Source: an uncultured Rhodopila sp.
Lineage (GTDB): Bacteria > Pseudomonadota > Alphaproteobacteria > Acetobacterales > Acetobacteraceae
Assembly (NCBI RefSeq): GCF_903915725.1
Contig: NZ_CAIWTY010000111.1
Location: forward strand, 1-64,000
Length of the DNA stretch: 64,000 nucleotides
Reading direction: 5' to 3'
The notes beneath the pieces were generated by a model. The model saw only the letters and a list, made by a program, of their open reading frames with translations, made no database searches and was not told the origin of the DNA. How positions within the stretch are numbered: position 1 is the stretch's first letter; each line of letters begins with the position of its first letter. Shown piece by piece: positions 45,035 to 53,746 of this stretch. The position numbers and the translations under genes are program-made.

Positions 45035-48000
45035 GTGATCCGCCGCACCACGGGACGCGTCATCGTCCACACCTCCAGGCTTCTGCACCGCCTTCTGGTC
45101 ACGGCGATCGGCTTTGTTGTCGTGGTCAGCGTGCTTTTGTCCGCCGCCGCGTGGCGGCTCTCGCAGGGTCCGATCGAACTCGGTTGGCTGGGCGATCGGG
45201 CGCGGGCGATCCTCAGCGACGAGTCGCCGCCGATGCGTGTCTCGTTCAGGACCCTGCTGCTGACGTGGGAAGGCTTCAACAAGGGAGTCGACTACCCTCT
45301 CGATCTCGACATCACCGATGTTGACATAACCGATGCGTCGGGGCGCCGTCTCGCCGCCGCGCCGCAGGCCCATCTCACGTTCTCCGCGGCAGCGCTGCTG
45401 CTGGGTCGGTTCGTTCCGCGCAGCATCGAAGTGGACCATGCCCGGATCGCCGTCGTCAGGGAGGCGGACGGAGCCATCGGCTTCGGCGGAAGCGCCGCGG
45501 ACACCAGCGGGGAACCGGGGGACTTCCGCGCGCTGCGCGACCAGCTTGCGCGTCCCGCCGGCACCGATCACGGACTGCGCCCGGGCATCCTGGACCAGAT
45601 CAGGCGGGTGCATTTCCGCGACGCCGAGGTGACCGCAACCGACCAAAAGACCGGCCTCGTGCTGAAAACCGCCGGAATGAATATCGACCTGATACGACCG
45701 GCGACCGGGCACGTCTCGGGCACGCTGACCGCGCCGCTCAGCCTGGGCGACGAGAATGCCGATCTGTTCGGGCATTTGGATTTCGTGCCCGGGGGGACCA
45801 CGCGGCTTGATGTCAGGCTGTCGCCGTTCCGCCTTGCCGGCTTCCGCCATCCCTCGGCCGCCCTGGCGGTGACGGTGCCGGTATCGCTGGAGGCAACGGT
45901 GGATTTCGACGCCGGGTTCGGCGTCAGCCGAGGCTTTGCGACAATCCATTGCGGGCAGGGCGTGATTCCCGCCGGCAAGGGCGAGTTCCCGCTGTTGGAC
46001 GGGGTCGTCAGCCTCGCCGCCACGCCGGATACGCTGACCATCCGCAGCGCCCATTTCAATGTGGCCCGCTCGGCGCAGGATGCGGCGGAAACCATCGACA
46101 TCGGCGGCACGGTCACCCGTGGTTCGGACCGCATCACCGCCGACATGACGGTGGCGATCGACCAGATCGACATCGCCGATGTGCCGCGGCTCTGGCCCGT
46201 CGGAGTTGGCGGCGGGGCGCGGCCGTGGATCGTCGAGAACGTCACCGCCGGTCTGGTGCGACACGGCTCGGCCAGCCTGGTCGTCGAGGCCGACGACTCG
46301 CTGAATGGTGTCGTCCTGACCCGGGCGGCCGGCGACCTTGACGTGTCGAACGGCACGTTCACCTGGATCGACAACGTCCCGCCGGTGGAGCAGACGGAGG
46401 CGCATCTGCATCTGGTGGACCCCGATACGCTCGACATCACGGTGCCCTCCGCACGCCAGCGCATCCGCGGCGGCGGGCCTGACCTGTTGGTCAGGGACGG
46501 GCGGATGCGCATCACCGGGCTGTCTTACAAAGACCAGTTCGCCGACATCGTGACCGGGGTCGAAGGGCCGGTCTCCAGTACCTGGACGCTGTTGAAGGAG
46601 CCTCGGCTGCATCTGCTGTCCACGCATCCCATCGGGTTGAAAACCGCCGGAGGCGATGTCTCGGGCACGCTGACTTTCCAGTTCCCGCTGGAAAACAAGC
46701 TGACGATGGATGATGTGGCGATCCACGCCGACACGCATGTGAAGCGGGTTCGCCTGCTGGATATCGCCTACGGGCATGATCTCGAGGACGGGGCGTTCGA
46801 CCTCGATGTCACCAAGGACGGCCTCACGCTGAAAGGCCGCGGCACGTTGGCGGCGATCCCGCTGACATTGACCGGCAGCATGGATTTCAACACCGGGGCG
46901 GCCGATCAGGTGGTGCAGAAGATCGTCGCCACCGGCCAGCCGGATGCCGCGCAGCTCGACGCGGCGGGGCTGCACGTCACCGATGTCATCGACGGGCCTG
47001 TGCCCGTGACGGCCGTGCTGGTGGAGCGGCGCAACGGCAATGGCTCGGTGACCGTCGAAAGCGACTTGACCCTGGCCACGCTGACGATGGGAACTCTGGC
47101 CTGGAGCAAGCCCGCCGGCTCCGCCGCCACTGCCTCCGCGACCCTTCTGCTATCCCACGATCGGCTCAGCAAAATCGATCGCATCACGGTGCGCGGCGAC
47201 GATCTGCTGCTGACCGGTTCGGCGGAGTTCGCCGACGGGCAGATCCGGTCGCTGATGCTGGACAGGATGAAGCTTGGCGGTACCGATAGCCGCGGCGCGG
47301 TGCATTTCGCGGCGAACGCGCCGGTTGCGATCGTGTTGCGGGGCGGCCAGATCGACCTGGGCCCGAAATTGGCGGAAAAGTCGGGGGACTCGCCACCCCC
47401 GGGCGGCCCGACGACGCCGGCCTGGACGCTGGATGGCCGGTTCGACCGCGCGCTCCTGGCCAATGGCGAGCGGGCCGCCAACCTGCTGGTGAAAGCCGCC
47501 GGCGATGGCGAGACGATCCGAACGCTCGATGCCATCGGTGCCCTTGGGGCGAGTGCGGGATTTTCGGTCAGGATCGAACCCCGCGACGGCAAGCGGCACT
47601 TGCGTCTCAGCGCCAAGGACGCGGGAGGATTCCTGCGCGCAATGGACGTCACCCGGGTGATGCAATCCGGTCAATTGACCATCGACGCCGACTTTACCCG
47701 GCCGATCGGCTATCGCCCGCTGGTTGGTTCGGCCGATATCAGGAATACGACGGTGAAGAACCTGCCGGTGCTGGCCAAGCTATTGCAGGCGATCACGCTG
47801 TACGGGCTGGTTGATGCCTTGCGCGGACCCGGGATGGGCTTCACGCAGATCCTGTTGCCGTTCCAGTACGACGGCGCGTCGCTGTATCTGAACGACGCCC
47901 GGGCCTACAACGCGTCTCTCGGAGTGACCGCGAAGGGATCGATCGCGTTGTCGTCGGGCCGGGCGTCACTCAGCGGCACGATCGTGCCGGTTTATTTCTT

Positions 48001-48217
48001 CAATGCGATGCTCGGGCGGCTGCCGCTGGTGGGCAAGCTGTTCAGTCCGGAGGTGGGCGGCGGCGTGTTCGCCGCGCGATTTGGTGTGGAGGGGCCGATC
48101 GGCGATCCGAGCATCTCGGTGAATCCGGTCAGCGCGCTGACGCCGGGGTTTTTGCGCGGGATTTTCGGGGTGTTCGACAGCGCGGGGTCAAGCGGCCAAC
48201 CGTCCGGCCAGCGGTAA
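45035..48217 (+). CDS. AsmA/YhdP-like large envelope protein
   Basis: About 1060 residues: a short cytoplasmic N-terminus, one membrane helix (about 18-40, LLVTAIGFVVVVSVLLSAAA) and a very long beta-rich periplasmic part with repeated strands, matching the DUF3971/AsmA-like C-terminal architecture of YhdP-type proteins. Such proteins are thought to bridge inner and outer membranes for phospholipid transport. The C-terminal portion (LKNLPVLAKLLQAITLYGLVD, RASLSGTIVPVYFFN, VGKLFSPEVGGGVFAARFGVEG) is typical. The start is uncertain: GTG 45035 or TTG 45017; neither has a strong ribosome site. Confidence 0.88.
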   Translation: MIRRTTGRVIVHTSRLLHRLLVTAIGFVVVVSVLLSAAAWRLSQGPIELGWLGDRARAILSDESPPMRVSFRTLLLTWEGFNKGVDYPLDLDITDVDITDASGRRLAAAPQAHLTFSAAALLLGRFVPRSIEVDHARIAVVREADGAIGFGGSAADTSGEPGDFRALRDQLARPAGTDHGLRPGILDQIRRVHFRDAEVTATDQKTGLVLKTAGMNIDLIRPATGHVSGTLTAPLSLGDENADLFGHLDFVPGGTTRLDVRLSPFRLAGFRHPSAALAVTVPVSLEATVDFDAGFGVSRGFATIHCGQGVIPAGKGEFPLLDGVVSLAATPDTLTIRSAHFNVARSAQDAAETIDIGGTVTRGSDRITADMTVAIDQIDIADVPRLWPVGVGGGARPWIVENVTAGLVRHGSASLVVEADDSLNGVVLTRAAGDLDVSNGTFTWIDNVPPVEQTEAHLHLVDPDTLDITVPSARQRIRGGGPDLLVRDGRMRITGLSYKDQFADIVTGVEGPVSSTWTLLKEPRLHLLSTHPIGLKTAGGDVSGTLTFQFPLENKLTMDDVAIHADTHVKRVRLLDIAYGHDLEDGAFDLDVTKDGLTLKGRGTLAAIPLTLTGSMDFNTGAADQVVQKIVATGQPDAAQLDAAGLHVTDVIDGPVPVTAVLVERRNGNGSVTVESDLTLATLTMGTLAWSKPAGSAATASATLLLSHDRLSKIDRITVRGDDLLLTGSAEFADGQIRSLMLDRMKLGGTDSRGAVHFAANAPVAIVLRGGQIDLGPKLAEKSGDSPPPGGPTTPAWTLDGRFDRALLANGERAANLLVKAAGDGETIRTLDAIGALGASAGFSVRIEPRDGKRHLRLSAKDAGGFLRAMDVTRVMQSGQLTIDADFTRPIGYRPLVGSADIRNTTVKNLPVLAKLLQAITLYGLVDALRGPGMGFTQILLPFQYDGASLYLNDARAYNASLGVTAKGSIALSSGRASLSGTIVPVYFFNAMLGRLPLVGKLFSPEVGGGVFAARFGVEGPIGDPSISVNPVSALTPGFLRGIFGVFDSAGSSGQPSGQR

Positions 48218-48248
48218 CACCCACCCGACTTATTGGGTAGAACAGCAA

Positions 48249-48605
48249 TCAAACGCTTTTCGACACCGCCAGCGCGATTGTCCGCTGCGACACCTTTCCC
48301 TCATTGGGGCGCTTATAGTGTGCACCCTCCCGGGCCGGAGCGATCGCCCGGGCGACCATGCGGACGATGCGAGTCTGCACCTCGATCGCCCGTTCAAGCA
48401 GCACCCGGTTCTCCTCCGCCAACCCGGCCAGCGTCTGAATCGCTGGGGACCGCATGGCGGCAGGCGGCGCCTGCCGGGTCAGCTCAGCCAGCGCCGCCTC
48501 CTTGGCCGGCACCAGCGCCACCGCGGCGGGAAAATCCATCCGCTTCAGCGCAGCGTTCTCCCGCGCCAGCACATCAGCAAGCCGTTCCACCGAATCCTTA
48601 CTCAC
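48249..48605 (-). CDS. FlgN-like flagellar chaperone
   Basis: 118 residues, mostly helical (VERLADVLARENAALKRMDF, AALVPAKEAALAELTRQAP, GLAEENRVLLERAIEVQTRIV), in the style of FlgN chaperones for hook-filament junction proteins. The start is GTG 48605, overlapping the stop of the FlgJ-like gene by four bases (GTGA). The C-terminal tail is basic. Assignment rests on helical pattern and its place after flgI-flgJ. Confidence 0.75.
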   Translation of the reverse strand: MSKDSVERLADVLARENAALKRMDFPAAVALVPAKEAALAELTRQAPPAAMRSPAIQTLAGLAEENRVLLERAIEVQTRIVRMVARAIAPAREGAHYKRPNEGKVSQRTIALAVSKSV

Positions 48606-48922
48606 TGCGTCTTGGTCTCCTGCATCCGCAGCATCGCGTCGTAGACCGGCTTTGCCAGTCCCAACCCGCCATGCGCCTCGATCTGCCTGGCGATCTCCTG
48701 CACCAGCATCGGCCGCCATGCCTCCTCGCCCGAGCCGCCGCCGAACAAGCCGTTCGCCGTGTTCACCGTATCGAACATCGGCTTCAGCAGCTCGCCGATG
48801 GCCATCGCCTCAAAATCCTGCGCTGCCTTGGCCAGCTTCGCCGGATCGGCCGGCACCGCCGGGCGTGACGGAGGCGCCGCGTTCGGCTGAGGCACCACCG
48901 GCGGCAGAGACAGCTTCGTCAT
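48602..48922 (-). CDS. flgJ: Rod-binding protein (FlgJ N-terminal domain only)
   Basis: 106 residues holding only the rod-cap domain: KLAKAAQDFEAMAIGELLKPMF, SGEEAWRPMLVQEIARQIEAHGGLGLA. The C-terminal muramidase domain of enterobacterial FlgJ is absent, as usual in alphaproteobacteria, so wall hydrolysis needs another enzyme. The start overlaps the flgI stop by one base (TGATG). Confidence 0.9.
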   Translation of the reverse strand: MTKLSLPPVVPQPNAAPPSRPAVPADPAKLAKAAQDFEAMAIGELLKPMFDTVNTANGLFGGGSGEEAWRPMLVQEIARQIEAHGGLGLAKPVYDAMLRMQETKTQ

Positions 48923-50028
48923 CAGCGCACCTGCAGGTCCGCCTGAAGCGCACCCGCCGCCTTGATCGACTGCAGGATGCTGATCAGGTCGCGAGGACCG
49001 ACGCCAAGCGCGTTCAGGCTGGCCACCAGGTCCCGCAGCGTCACCCCGGTATTCATGATGCCCAGCTTCCGGTCGTGCTGGTCGTCCACCTGGATCGAGG
49101 TTCGCGGCACCGTCGTGGTCTGCCCGGTGAAGATCGTCCCCGGCTGGCTGACTTCCGGCGTCTCGGTCACGCGGATCGTTAGGTTGCCCTGGGCGATCGC
49201 CACCGTGCTGATCCGCACATTGGCGCCCATCACGATGGTGCCGCTCGCTTCGTCGATGATGACGATCGCGGCGTTGTCCGGCTCGACGCGCAAATTCTCG
49301 ATGATGCCCAGCGCCTCGATCGGGTCGCGGTTGGACAGGTCAAGCTGCACCGTGCGGGGATCGGTTGTGCGTGCAACATGCCCGAGCGCCCGGTTGATCA
49401 CGGCGCTGATGCGCTGAGCGGTGGTCAAATCCGGGTTGCGCAGCCCGAGCCGCAATCCGCCGCCCTTGTCCAGGTGGAACGGAATCTCCTTTTCTACCGT
49501 CGCCCCGTTGCTGATCCGCCCGGATGTCGGCACCCCCCGAGTCACCGAACTGGCCGCCCCGCGCGCCGCGATGGCGCCGGTGGAGAGCGCGCCCTGGCCG
49601 ACGGCATAAACCTCCCCGTCCGCCGCCAGCAGCGGCGTGACCAAAAGCGTTCCGCCGGTCAGGTTGGTCGCATCGCCCAGCGCCGAGACCGCGATGTCGA
49701 TGCGGCTGCCGGAGCGGGCGAAGGCGGGCAGTTCGGCGGTGACCATCACGGCGGCGACGTTCTTGGTGGACAGGGCGGCGACCTGATCGCGGGTGTTGAC
49801 GCCCAGGCGCTCCAGCATGCCGATGAGCGATTCCCGCGTGAATACGTTGTTGTTGAGCTTGTCCCCGGTGCCATTCAGGCCGACGACGAGGCCATAGCCG
49901 ACCAACTGGTTTTCCCGCACGCCTTCGACGTCGGCGATGTCCTTGATCCGCACATCCGCGCGTGCTGCGCCTGCGAAGCAGAGCGACAGGAGCAGGCAAA
50001 GACCGAAGGCCAGGCGCATTTTGCGCAC
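48922..50028 (-). CDS. flgI: Flagellar P-ring protein FlgI
   Basis: 368-residue periplasmic bushing around the flagellar rod. A Sec signal peptide (LAFGLCLLLSLCFAGAARA, cleavage after about residue 24) is followed by VRIKDIADVEGVRENQLVGY, GLNGTGDKLNNNVFTRESL, LLVTPLLAADGEVYAVGQG and the C-terminal GVTLRDLVASLNALGVGPRD. The start is ATG 50028. A sigma-54 promoter lies about 67 bases upstream. First gene of flgI-flgJ-flgN. Confidence 0.97.
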   Translation of the reverse strand: MRKMRLAFGLCLLLSLCFAGAARADVRIKDIADVEGVRENQLVGYGLVVGLNGTGDKLNNNVFTRESLIGMLERLGVNTRDQVAALSTKNVAAVMVTAELPAFARSGSRIDIAVSALGDATNLTGGTLLVTPLLAADGEVYAVGQGALSTGAIAARGAASSVTRGVPTSGRISNGATVEKEIPFHLDKGGGLRLGLRNPDLTTAQRISAVINRALGHVARTTDPRTVQLDLSNRDPIEALGIIENLRVEPDNAAIVIIDEASGTIVMGANVRISTVAIAQGNLTIRVTETPEVSQPGTIFTGQTTTVPRTSIQVDDQHDRKLGIMNTGVTLRDLVASLNALGVGPRDLISILQSIKAAGALQADLQVR

Positions 50029-50392
50029 GCGTTCATCCTGAAGACGATCAAAGCCGGCGACGTCTCCCCGCGGAGACTATCCGAAGCGGTTAGCGCAATC
50101 CGTGTGCCAGCGTCCGCAGCGAGGAGTACAGCGGCTTTCGCGCCTTAGGCGGGGCGGCAGGTTTTGCCGATGGGCACGAAATGCCCAGTGCGGCGCGGCA
50201 AGTCTCGGTAAAGCTTCCCGCGCCTCGCTAAGAGTTTCATTTCAACGGTCTGACGTTTTCGCGCGCGCTCTTGGCGCGATGGTGCCGGGCGGCTATAAGC
50301 CCGCGCGTTCCCTACCCGAAATGGGCCGGGCGCTCGGCCTTCGGTCGCAACTAAAAGGCTCGCGCGGACGGATAACCAGGAAGCATACGCGA
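50029..50392. other. Divergent intergenic region flgI / dksA
   Basis: 364 bases between two divergent genes. It holds the sigma-54 promoter for flgI (50095-50109) and a small hairpin TGGGCA-CGAAA-TGCCCA near 50168-50184. The dksA promoter is expected to the right but cannot be fixed. No gene is visible. Confidence 0.5.
50095..50109 (-). promoter_or_regulatory. Sigma-54 (RpoN) promoter of the flgI operon
   Basis: Minus strand TGGCACACGGATTGC: -24 TGGCAC and -12 TTGC with the GG and GC doublets ten bases apart, the sigma-54 spacing. It differs from consensus TGGCACG-N4-TTGC at one position. It lies 67 bases from the flgI start, leaving a leader of roughly 55 bases. Confidence 0.75.
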
Positions 50393-50809
50393 ATGATGAC
50401 GTCTCTACCCCCTGATTATCGCCCCAGCGAGGACGAGGAGTTCATGAACCCCGTCCAGGTCGAGTATTTTCGCCAGAAGCTCCTGCGCTGGCGTGCCGAT
50501 CTGTTGCGGGAGGCGGACGGAACCCTGGCGAGCCTGTCGCAGGGCGGCATCCATGAGGCCGACATCACCGACCGGGCCAGCGTGGAAACCGACCGCGCGC
50601 TGGAGCTTCGCACCCGCGACCGGGCGCGCAAGCTGATTTCCAAGATCGACCAGGCGCTGGTGCGGATCGAAGTCGGCACGTACGGCTATTGCGAGGAAAG
50701 CGACGAACCCATCGGCATCCGCCGGCTGGAGGCCCGGCCGATCGCCACCATGTCGATCGAGGCGCAGGAGCGGCACGAGCGGATGGAGCGGGTGCACCGC
50801 GACGACTGA
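50393..50809 (+). CDS. dksA: RNA polymerase-binding transcription factor DksA (single-cysteine type)
   Basis: 138-residue secondary-channel protein that works with ppGpp on RNA polymerase. The coiled-coil tip has the DxxD pair in EADITDRASVETDR. The C-terminal finger region YGYCEESDEPIGIRRLEARPIA has one cysteine instead of the four zinc ligands of E. coli DksA, as described for zinc-independent alphaproteobacterial DksA. The start is ATG 50393 with AGGAAG eight bases upstream (ATG 50396 is an alternative). It is divergent from the flgI operon. Confidence 0.95.
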   Translation: MMTSLPPDYRPSEDEEFMNPVQVEYFRQKLLRWRADLLREADGTLASLSQGGIHEADITDRASVETDRALELRTRDRARKLISKIDQALVRIEVGTYGYCEESDEPIGIRRLEARPIATMSIEAQERHERMERVHRDD

Positions 50810-51082
50810 TCGCCCGGCGCGCGCTGTCCCCTCGGAACTGCGGCCGGACCGTAAGGCCGGCCCTCAGGTTCCCCCGATTGTTCGGCACGGTAGGTGCCCC
50901 GCTTGGGGCCGATCTCCAAGGTAGCTCGTAGCCCGTGGCCGTGAGGGCGTCTGTCGTCAGCTACCCGGGGTCCGGTAGTACCGCGACCAAAAGTTCGATC
51001 CAGGGCGCCCGGCCGGACTGCAGAGCCGCATCCGCCCCGACGGGTGATGGATTTTTGGCCTGTGTCAGGGCACCATGGCTAC

Positions 51083-51550
51083 ATGTATCAAGATCTGCGA
51101 ACAGCCATCAGCGATGATCTCGGCGCCGTCGAGGCCATCGTTCGGTCAGCATATTCCCGCTACGTGTCTCGCATCGGGCGAGAGCCGGGACCAATGCTCG
51201 ACGACTTTGAGCGACTGATCCGGGACGGCCGTGTCCATGTCATTGAGCGCGAAGGGACTATACAGGGCATTCTCGTGCTGATACCGCAAGAAGACGCGAT
51301 GCTTCTGGACAACGTCGCGGTTGCCCCATCTGCACAAGGTCTGGGTCTCGGCCGCAAGATGCTGAAATTCGCCGAGGCTGCCGCGGTCGACGCAGGCTAC
51401 CGCTTAATCAGGCTCTATACCAACGAGGCTATGACGGAGAACATCGAACTCTATACCCGAATTGGCTATTCCGAGACGCATCGGGTCGAAGAAAAGGGGC
51501 TGCGGCGGGTCTACATGACCAAACCTGTTGGCCGAGTGATCGCGCAATGA
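51083..51550 (+). CDS. GNAT-family N-acetyltransferase
   Basis: 155-residue acetyl-CoA-dependent acyltransferase. The acetyl-CoA loop is NVAVAPSAQGLGLGRKMLKFAE (motif A, Q/RxxGxG/A) and motif B is YTRIGYSETHRVE near the end. The N-terminal part MYQDLRTAISDDLGAVEAIV is usual for the family. ATG 51083 is chosen; an in-frame GTG/ATG at 51044-51047 would add 13 residues. It is a stand-alone gene with unknown substrate. Confidence 0.85.
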   Translation: MYQDLRTAISDDLGAVEAIVRSAYSRYVSRIGREPGPMLDDFERLIRDGRVHVIEREGTIQGILVLIPQEDAMLLDNVAVAPSAQGLGLGRKMLKFAEAAAVDAGYRLIRLYTNEAMTENIELYTRIGYSETHRVEEKGLRRVYMTKPVGRVIAQ

Positions 51551-51650
51551 GCGGGCTGATAACCAGTGTTTAATGCACAGGCCCGAAAACCCCAAATTAA
51601 CTAAGGCGACGCCCAGGACTTGCCGCTTCAGTTGGCCGTCCTTCCCTCTC

Positions 51651-51729
51651 CGTCATGGCCCGGCTTGTCCGGGCCACCTATGCCAGCAGCCCGCCGCGAT
51701 AGGTGGCCCGGACAAGCCGGGCCATGACG
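51651..51729. repeat. Cloverleaf-type palindromic repeat, copy 7 (long perfect palindrome form)
   Basis: CGTCAT; hairpin GGCCCGG-CTTGT-CCGGGCC; stem ACCTAT with a 17-base loop and ATAGGT; hairpin GGCCCGG-ACAAG-CCGGGCC; ATGACG. The two halves are also perfect reverse complements over 31 bases, so it can fold as one long hairpin or as the cloverleaf. It lies between convergent genes. Confidence 0.9.
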
Positions 51730-51784
51730 GTTTGTGGGAGCCGTCCGGCCGAAGCGATCATTCTTGGGCGTCGCCTGACGGCGA

Positions 51785-52498
51785 TCACGTCGACCGATGA
51801 TGACCGAGCAGCCATGCAAAGGCACGCCGTACAAAAGCTGCGCCGTCTTGTGACGGCAGATCCCCATGCGCAATCAGCACACGCTCGATCGGCCAGGCGA
51901 GAACCCGATCGAGTGCCGCTCGCGCCGCGCCACGGTCGAGGAAACTCGCGCGCCAATCGCGCGGCGCGCTGGGATTTGGCGCGACGATCCCACCAAACCG
52001 GGCAAGCACACCACGCCATCCCTTGAACCAGTCGCGGGGAAAATTCTGGATCAGATCGGCGAATAGGACGGTGTGGCTGTGACGGTGAAAGAACACGACC
52101 TCAGTCAGGTAAAAGCTCCCGTGCAGCACAACCTGGTCGATGTCCACTGCCCACTCCGGCTCAGGGGCCTCGGCCAGCGTGGCGTCGAACGCGAGATCCT
52201 TACGCTTGCCCCGCAGTCGTGGCGACGCGTAGAGGCGTGCCTCCGGGTATGCGGACTTCCATTCCGCGAGAAAAAGGTGGTGCAGTGCGTTGGGGGAGAC
52301 AAGGCAGCGGACCGGACCGAGCATGTCGATCGAAGCCCGCAGCGAGACCGAAAGTGCAACGGGCGACCAAACAAACAGGCTGCCGTCAGAGAGCCGGATC
52401 ACCGCCATCCGCGTGGGATAGGGGAAGCCGTAAAACGAAGCGACCGGACCGTCGGCTATCCAGATCTCGCATCCGAATTGCAGCAGCAAATCGCTCAT
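51785..52498 (-). CDS. DUF4336 protein (metallo-hydrolase-like fold)
   Basis: 237 residues matching the DUF4336 pattern: IWIADGPVASFYGFPYPTRM at the N-terminus, SLFVWSPVALS, PNALHHLFLAEWKSAYP with a His pair, and SHTVLFADLIQNF. The fold is thought to be related to metallo-beta-lactamases, but the usual HxHxDH motif is not seen. ATG 52498 is chosen; an upstream GTG at 52522 is possible. Function unknown. Confidence 0.75.
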   Translation of the reverse strand: MSDLLLQFGCEIWIADGPVASFYGFPYPTRMAVIRLSDGSLFVWSPVALSVSLRASIDMLGPVRCLVSPNALHHLFLAEWKSAYPEARLYASPRLRGKRKDLAFDATLAEAPEPEWAVDIDQVVLHGSFYLTEVVFFHRHSHTVLFADLIQNFPRDWFKGWRGVLARFGGIVAPNPSAPRDWRASFLDRGAARAALDRVLAWPIERVLIAHGDLPSQDGAAFVRRAFAWLLGHHRST

Positions 52499-52779
52499 GT
52501 GACCATCGCCCGTTTTGTTCACGAGAGTTGGCGACTGCCGAGTCGTGGGTCAATTCACAGACAGACTTTGAGGTTGCGCCGGCTTTTTCGATCTTGATGC
52601 ATCTCCGCCGCGAACGGACCGGCCGAAACCCACCCATTGCTGCCGTAGTAGGGGCGCCGATCGGCAAAGGCTCCGGCATCCGATCGGGAAGATCGGTCAC
52701 GCTGATCATCGGCCGCGCATGCCCGGCTCTTTCGTATCCGCCGCGCCGTGTGTACCATCCCTCCAAAGGGAGCACGGCC

Positions 52780-53529
52780 ATGGACCAACCAACCCTGTCG
52801 CCGCGGCAAGCGGCGTTTCGCGCCGATTTCCGGACCCGCATTGCGCCGGCGTATTCCGGATGGGCGCATGTCGCCCTGATCTTCACCCTCGGCGCCGCCG
52901 CGATCTGGTATTGCGCCAGGCAGATCGCCCACCCGGCCTGGTACGAGTTCCTGGTCATCCCCGTCGCCTTCTGCCTCTCCAACGTGTTCGAGTGGTGGAT
53001 CCACCGCTACGTGATGCACCGCCCGGTCAAGGGACTGATGGGCATCTACAGCCGCCATACCCTGAACCACCACCAGTTCTTCACCGATGTCGAACCGTCC
53101 TTCGACACCTCGCGCGACTTCCGCATCGTGTTCTTCCCGCCCTATGCCCTGGTCGCGTTCATGGTGTTGTCGCTGCCGCCGGCCGCCTTGCTCGGGGCGG
53201 TCGGGCTGCCCAATGCGGCGTGGCTGCTGCTGATCACCAATGTCGGCCTGTATCTGAACTACGAGCTGTTCCACTATTGCTGCCACGTGCGCGACGATCG
53301 GCTTGTCCGGCGCATCCCACTGGTGAACTCGATCCGGCGGCATCACATCGCCCACCACGACCAGGGCATCATGATGGAGCGGAACTTCAACCTGACCTAT
53401 CCGATCGCCGATTGGCTCTTCGGCACCTCCGACCTGAGATGCGGCCTGCTGAAACATATTTTCAACGGCTACGACACCCGGACGGTCCGCGGCGACATCA
53501 GGCGCCCCCGAGGCGTCGCGGCCGAATGA
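52780..53529 (+). CDS. Fatty acid hydroxylase / sterol desaturase superfamily protein
   Basis: 249-residue integral membrane di-iron oxygenase. Membrane helices (about 28-46, 52-70, 110-150) surround the histidine clusters HRYVMH (near 75), HTLNHHQFF (near 93), HYCCH and RRHHIAHHDQ, the HxxxH/HxxHH set that binds two irons. It probably hydroxylates or desaturates a lipid such as a fatty acid, hopanoid or carotenoid; which one cannot be told. The start is ATG 52780 after AAAGGGAG. It overlaps the next small gene (ATGA). Confidence 0.88.
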   Translation: MDQPTLSPRQAAFRADFRTRIAPAYSGWAHVALIFTLGAAAIWYCARQIAHPAWYEFLVIPVAFCLSNVFEWWIHRYVMHRPVKGLMGIYSRHTLNHHQFFTDVEPSFDTSRDFRIVFFPPYALVAFMVLSLPPAALLGAVGLPNAAWLLLITNVGLYLNYELFHYCCHVRDDRLVRRIPLVNSIRRHHIAHHDQGIMMERNFNLTYPIADWLFGTSDLRCGLLKHIFNGYDTRTVRGDIRRPRGVAAE

Positions 53530-53711
53530 GCCAGCCGCACCTCAAGTCCGGCAAGGCCAGCCTGATCGGCGGGATCGTCGTTGGCCTCGCCAGCTTCGTG
53601 CTGTGGACCGCCATTGCCCGCGACCTCGGCGCCGATACCGCGCCCTGGCTGGCGGCTGGGTTCGTCGTCTCCGCCGCCATCGGCGTCTGGATCCGCAAAG
53701 CCGATCTGTAG
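53526..53711 (+). CDS. Small two-helix membrane protein
   Basis: 61 residues from ATG 53526, overlapping the hydroxylase stop by four bases. Two hydrophobic segments (SLIGGIVVGLASFVLWTAIA and LAAGFVVSAAIGVWI) are joined by a short acidic loop (RDLGADTAP). No family is recognised. The translational coupling suggests it works with the hydroxylase, perhaps as a small partner subunit; this is inference. Confidence 0.65.
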   Translation: MSQPHLKSGKASLIGGIVVGLASFVLWTAIARDLGADTAPWLAAGFVVSAAIGVWIRKADL

Positions 53712-53746
53712 CGCGATCGTGTTGACCAACAAATAAGGGGCGAAGC

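Noticed and set aside
45005-46975. 656-codon minus-strand frame opposite the AsmA-like gene
   Set aside because: Low-complexity shadow; the plus-strand frame has a membrane anchor and a family-like C-terminus and is the real gene.
50168-50184. Second sigma-54 promoter at TGGGCACGAAATGCCCA
   Set aside because: The GG/GC spacing does not fit sigma-54; the sequence is better read as a small hairpin.
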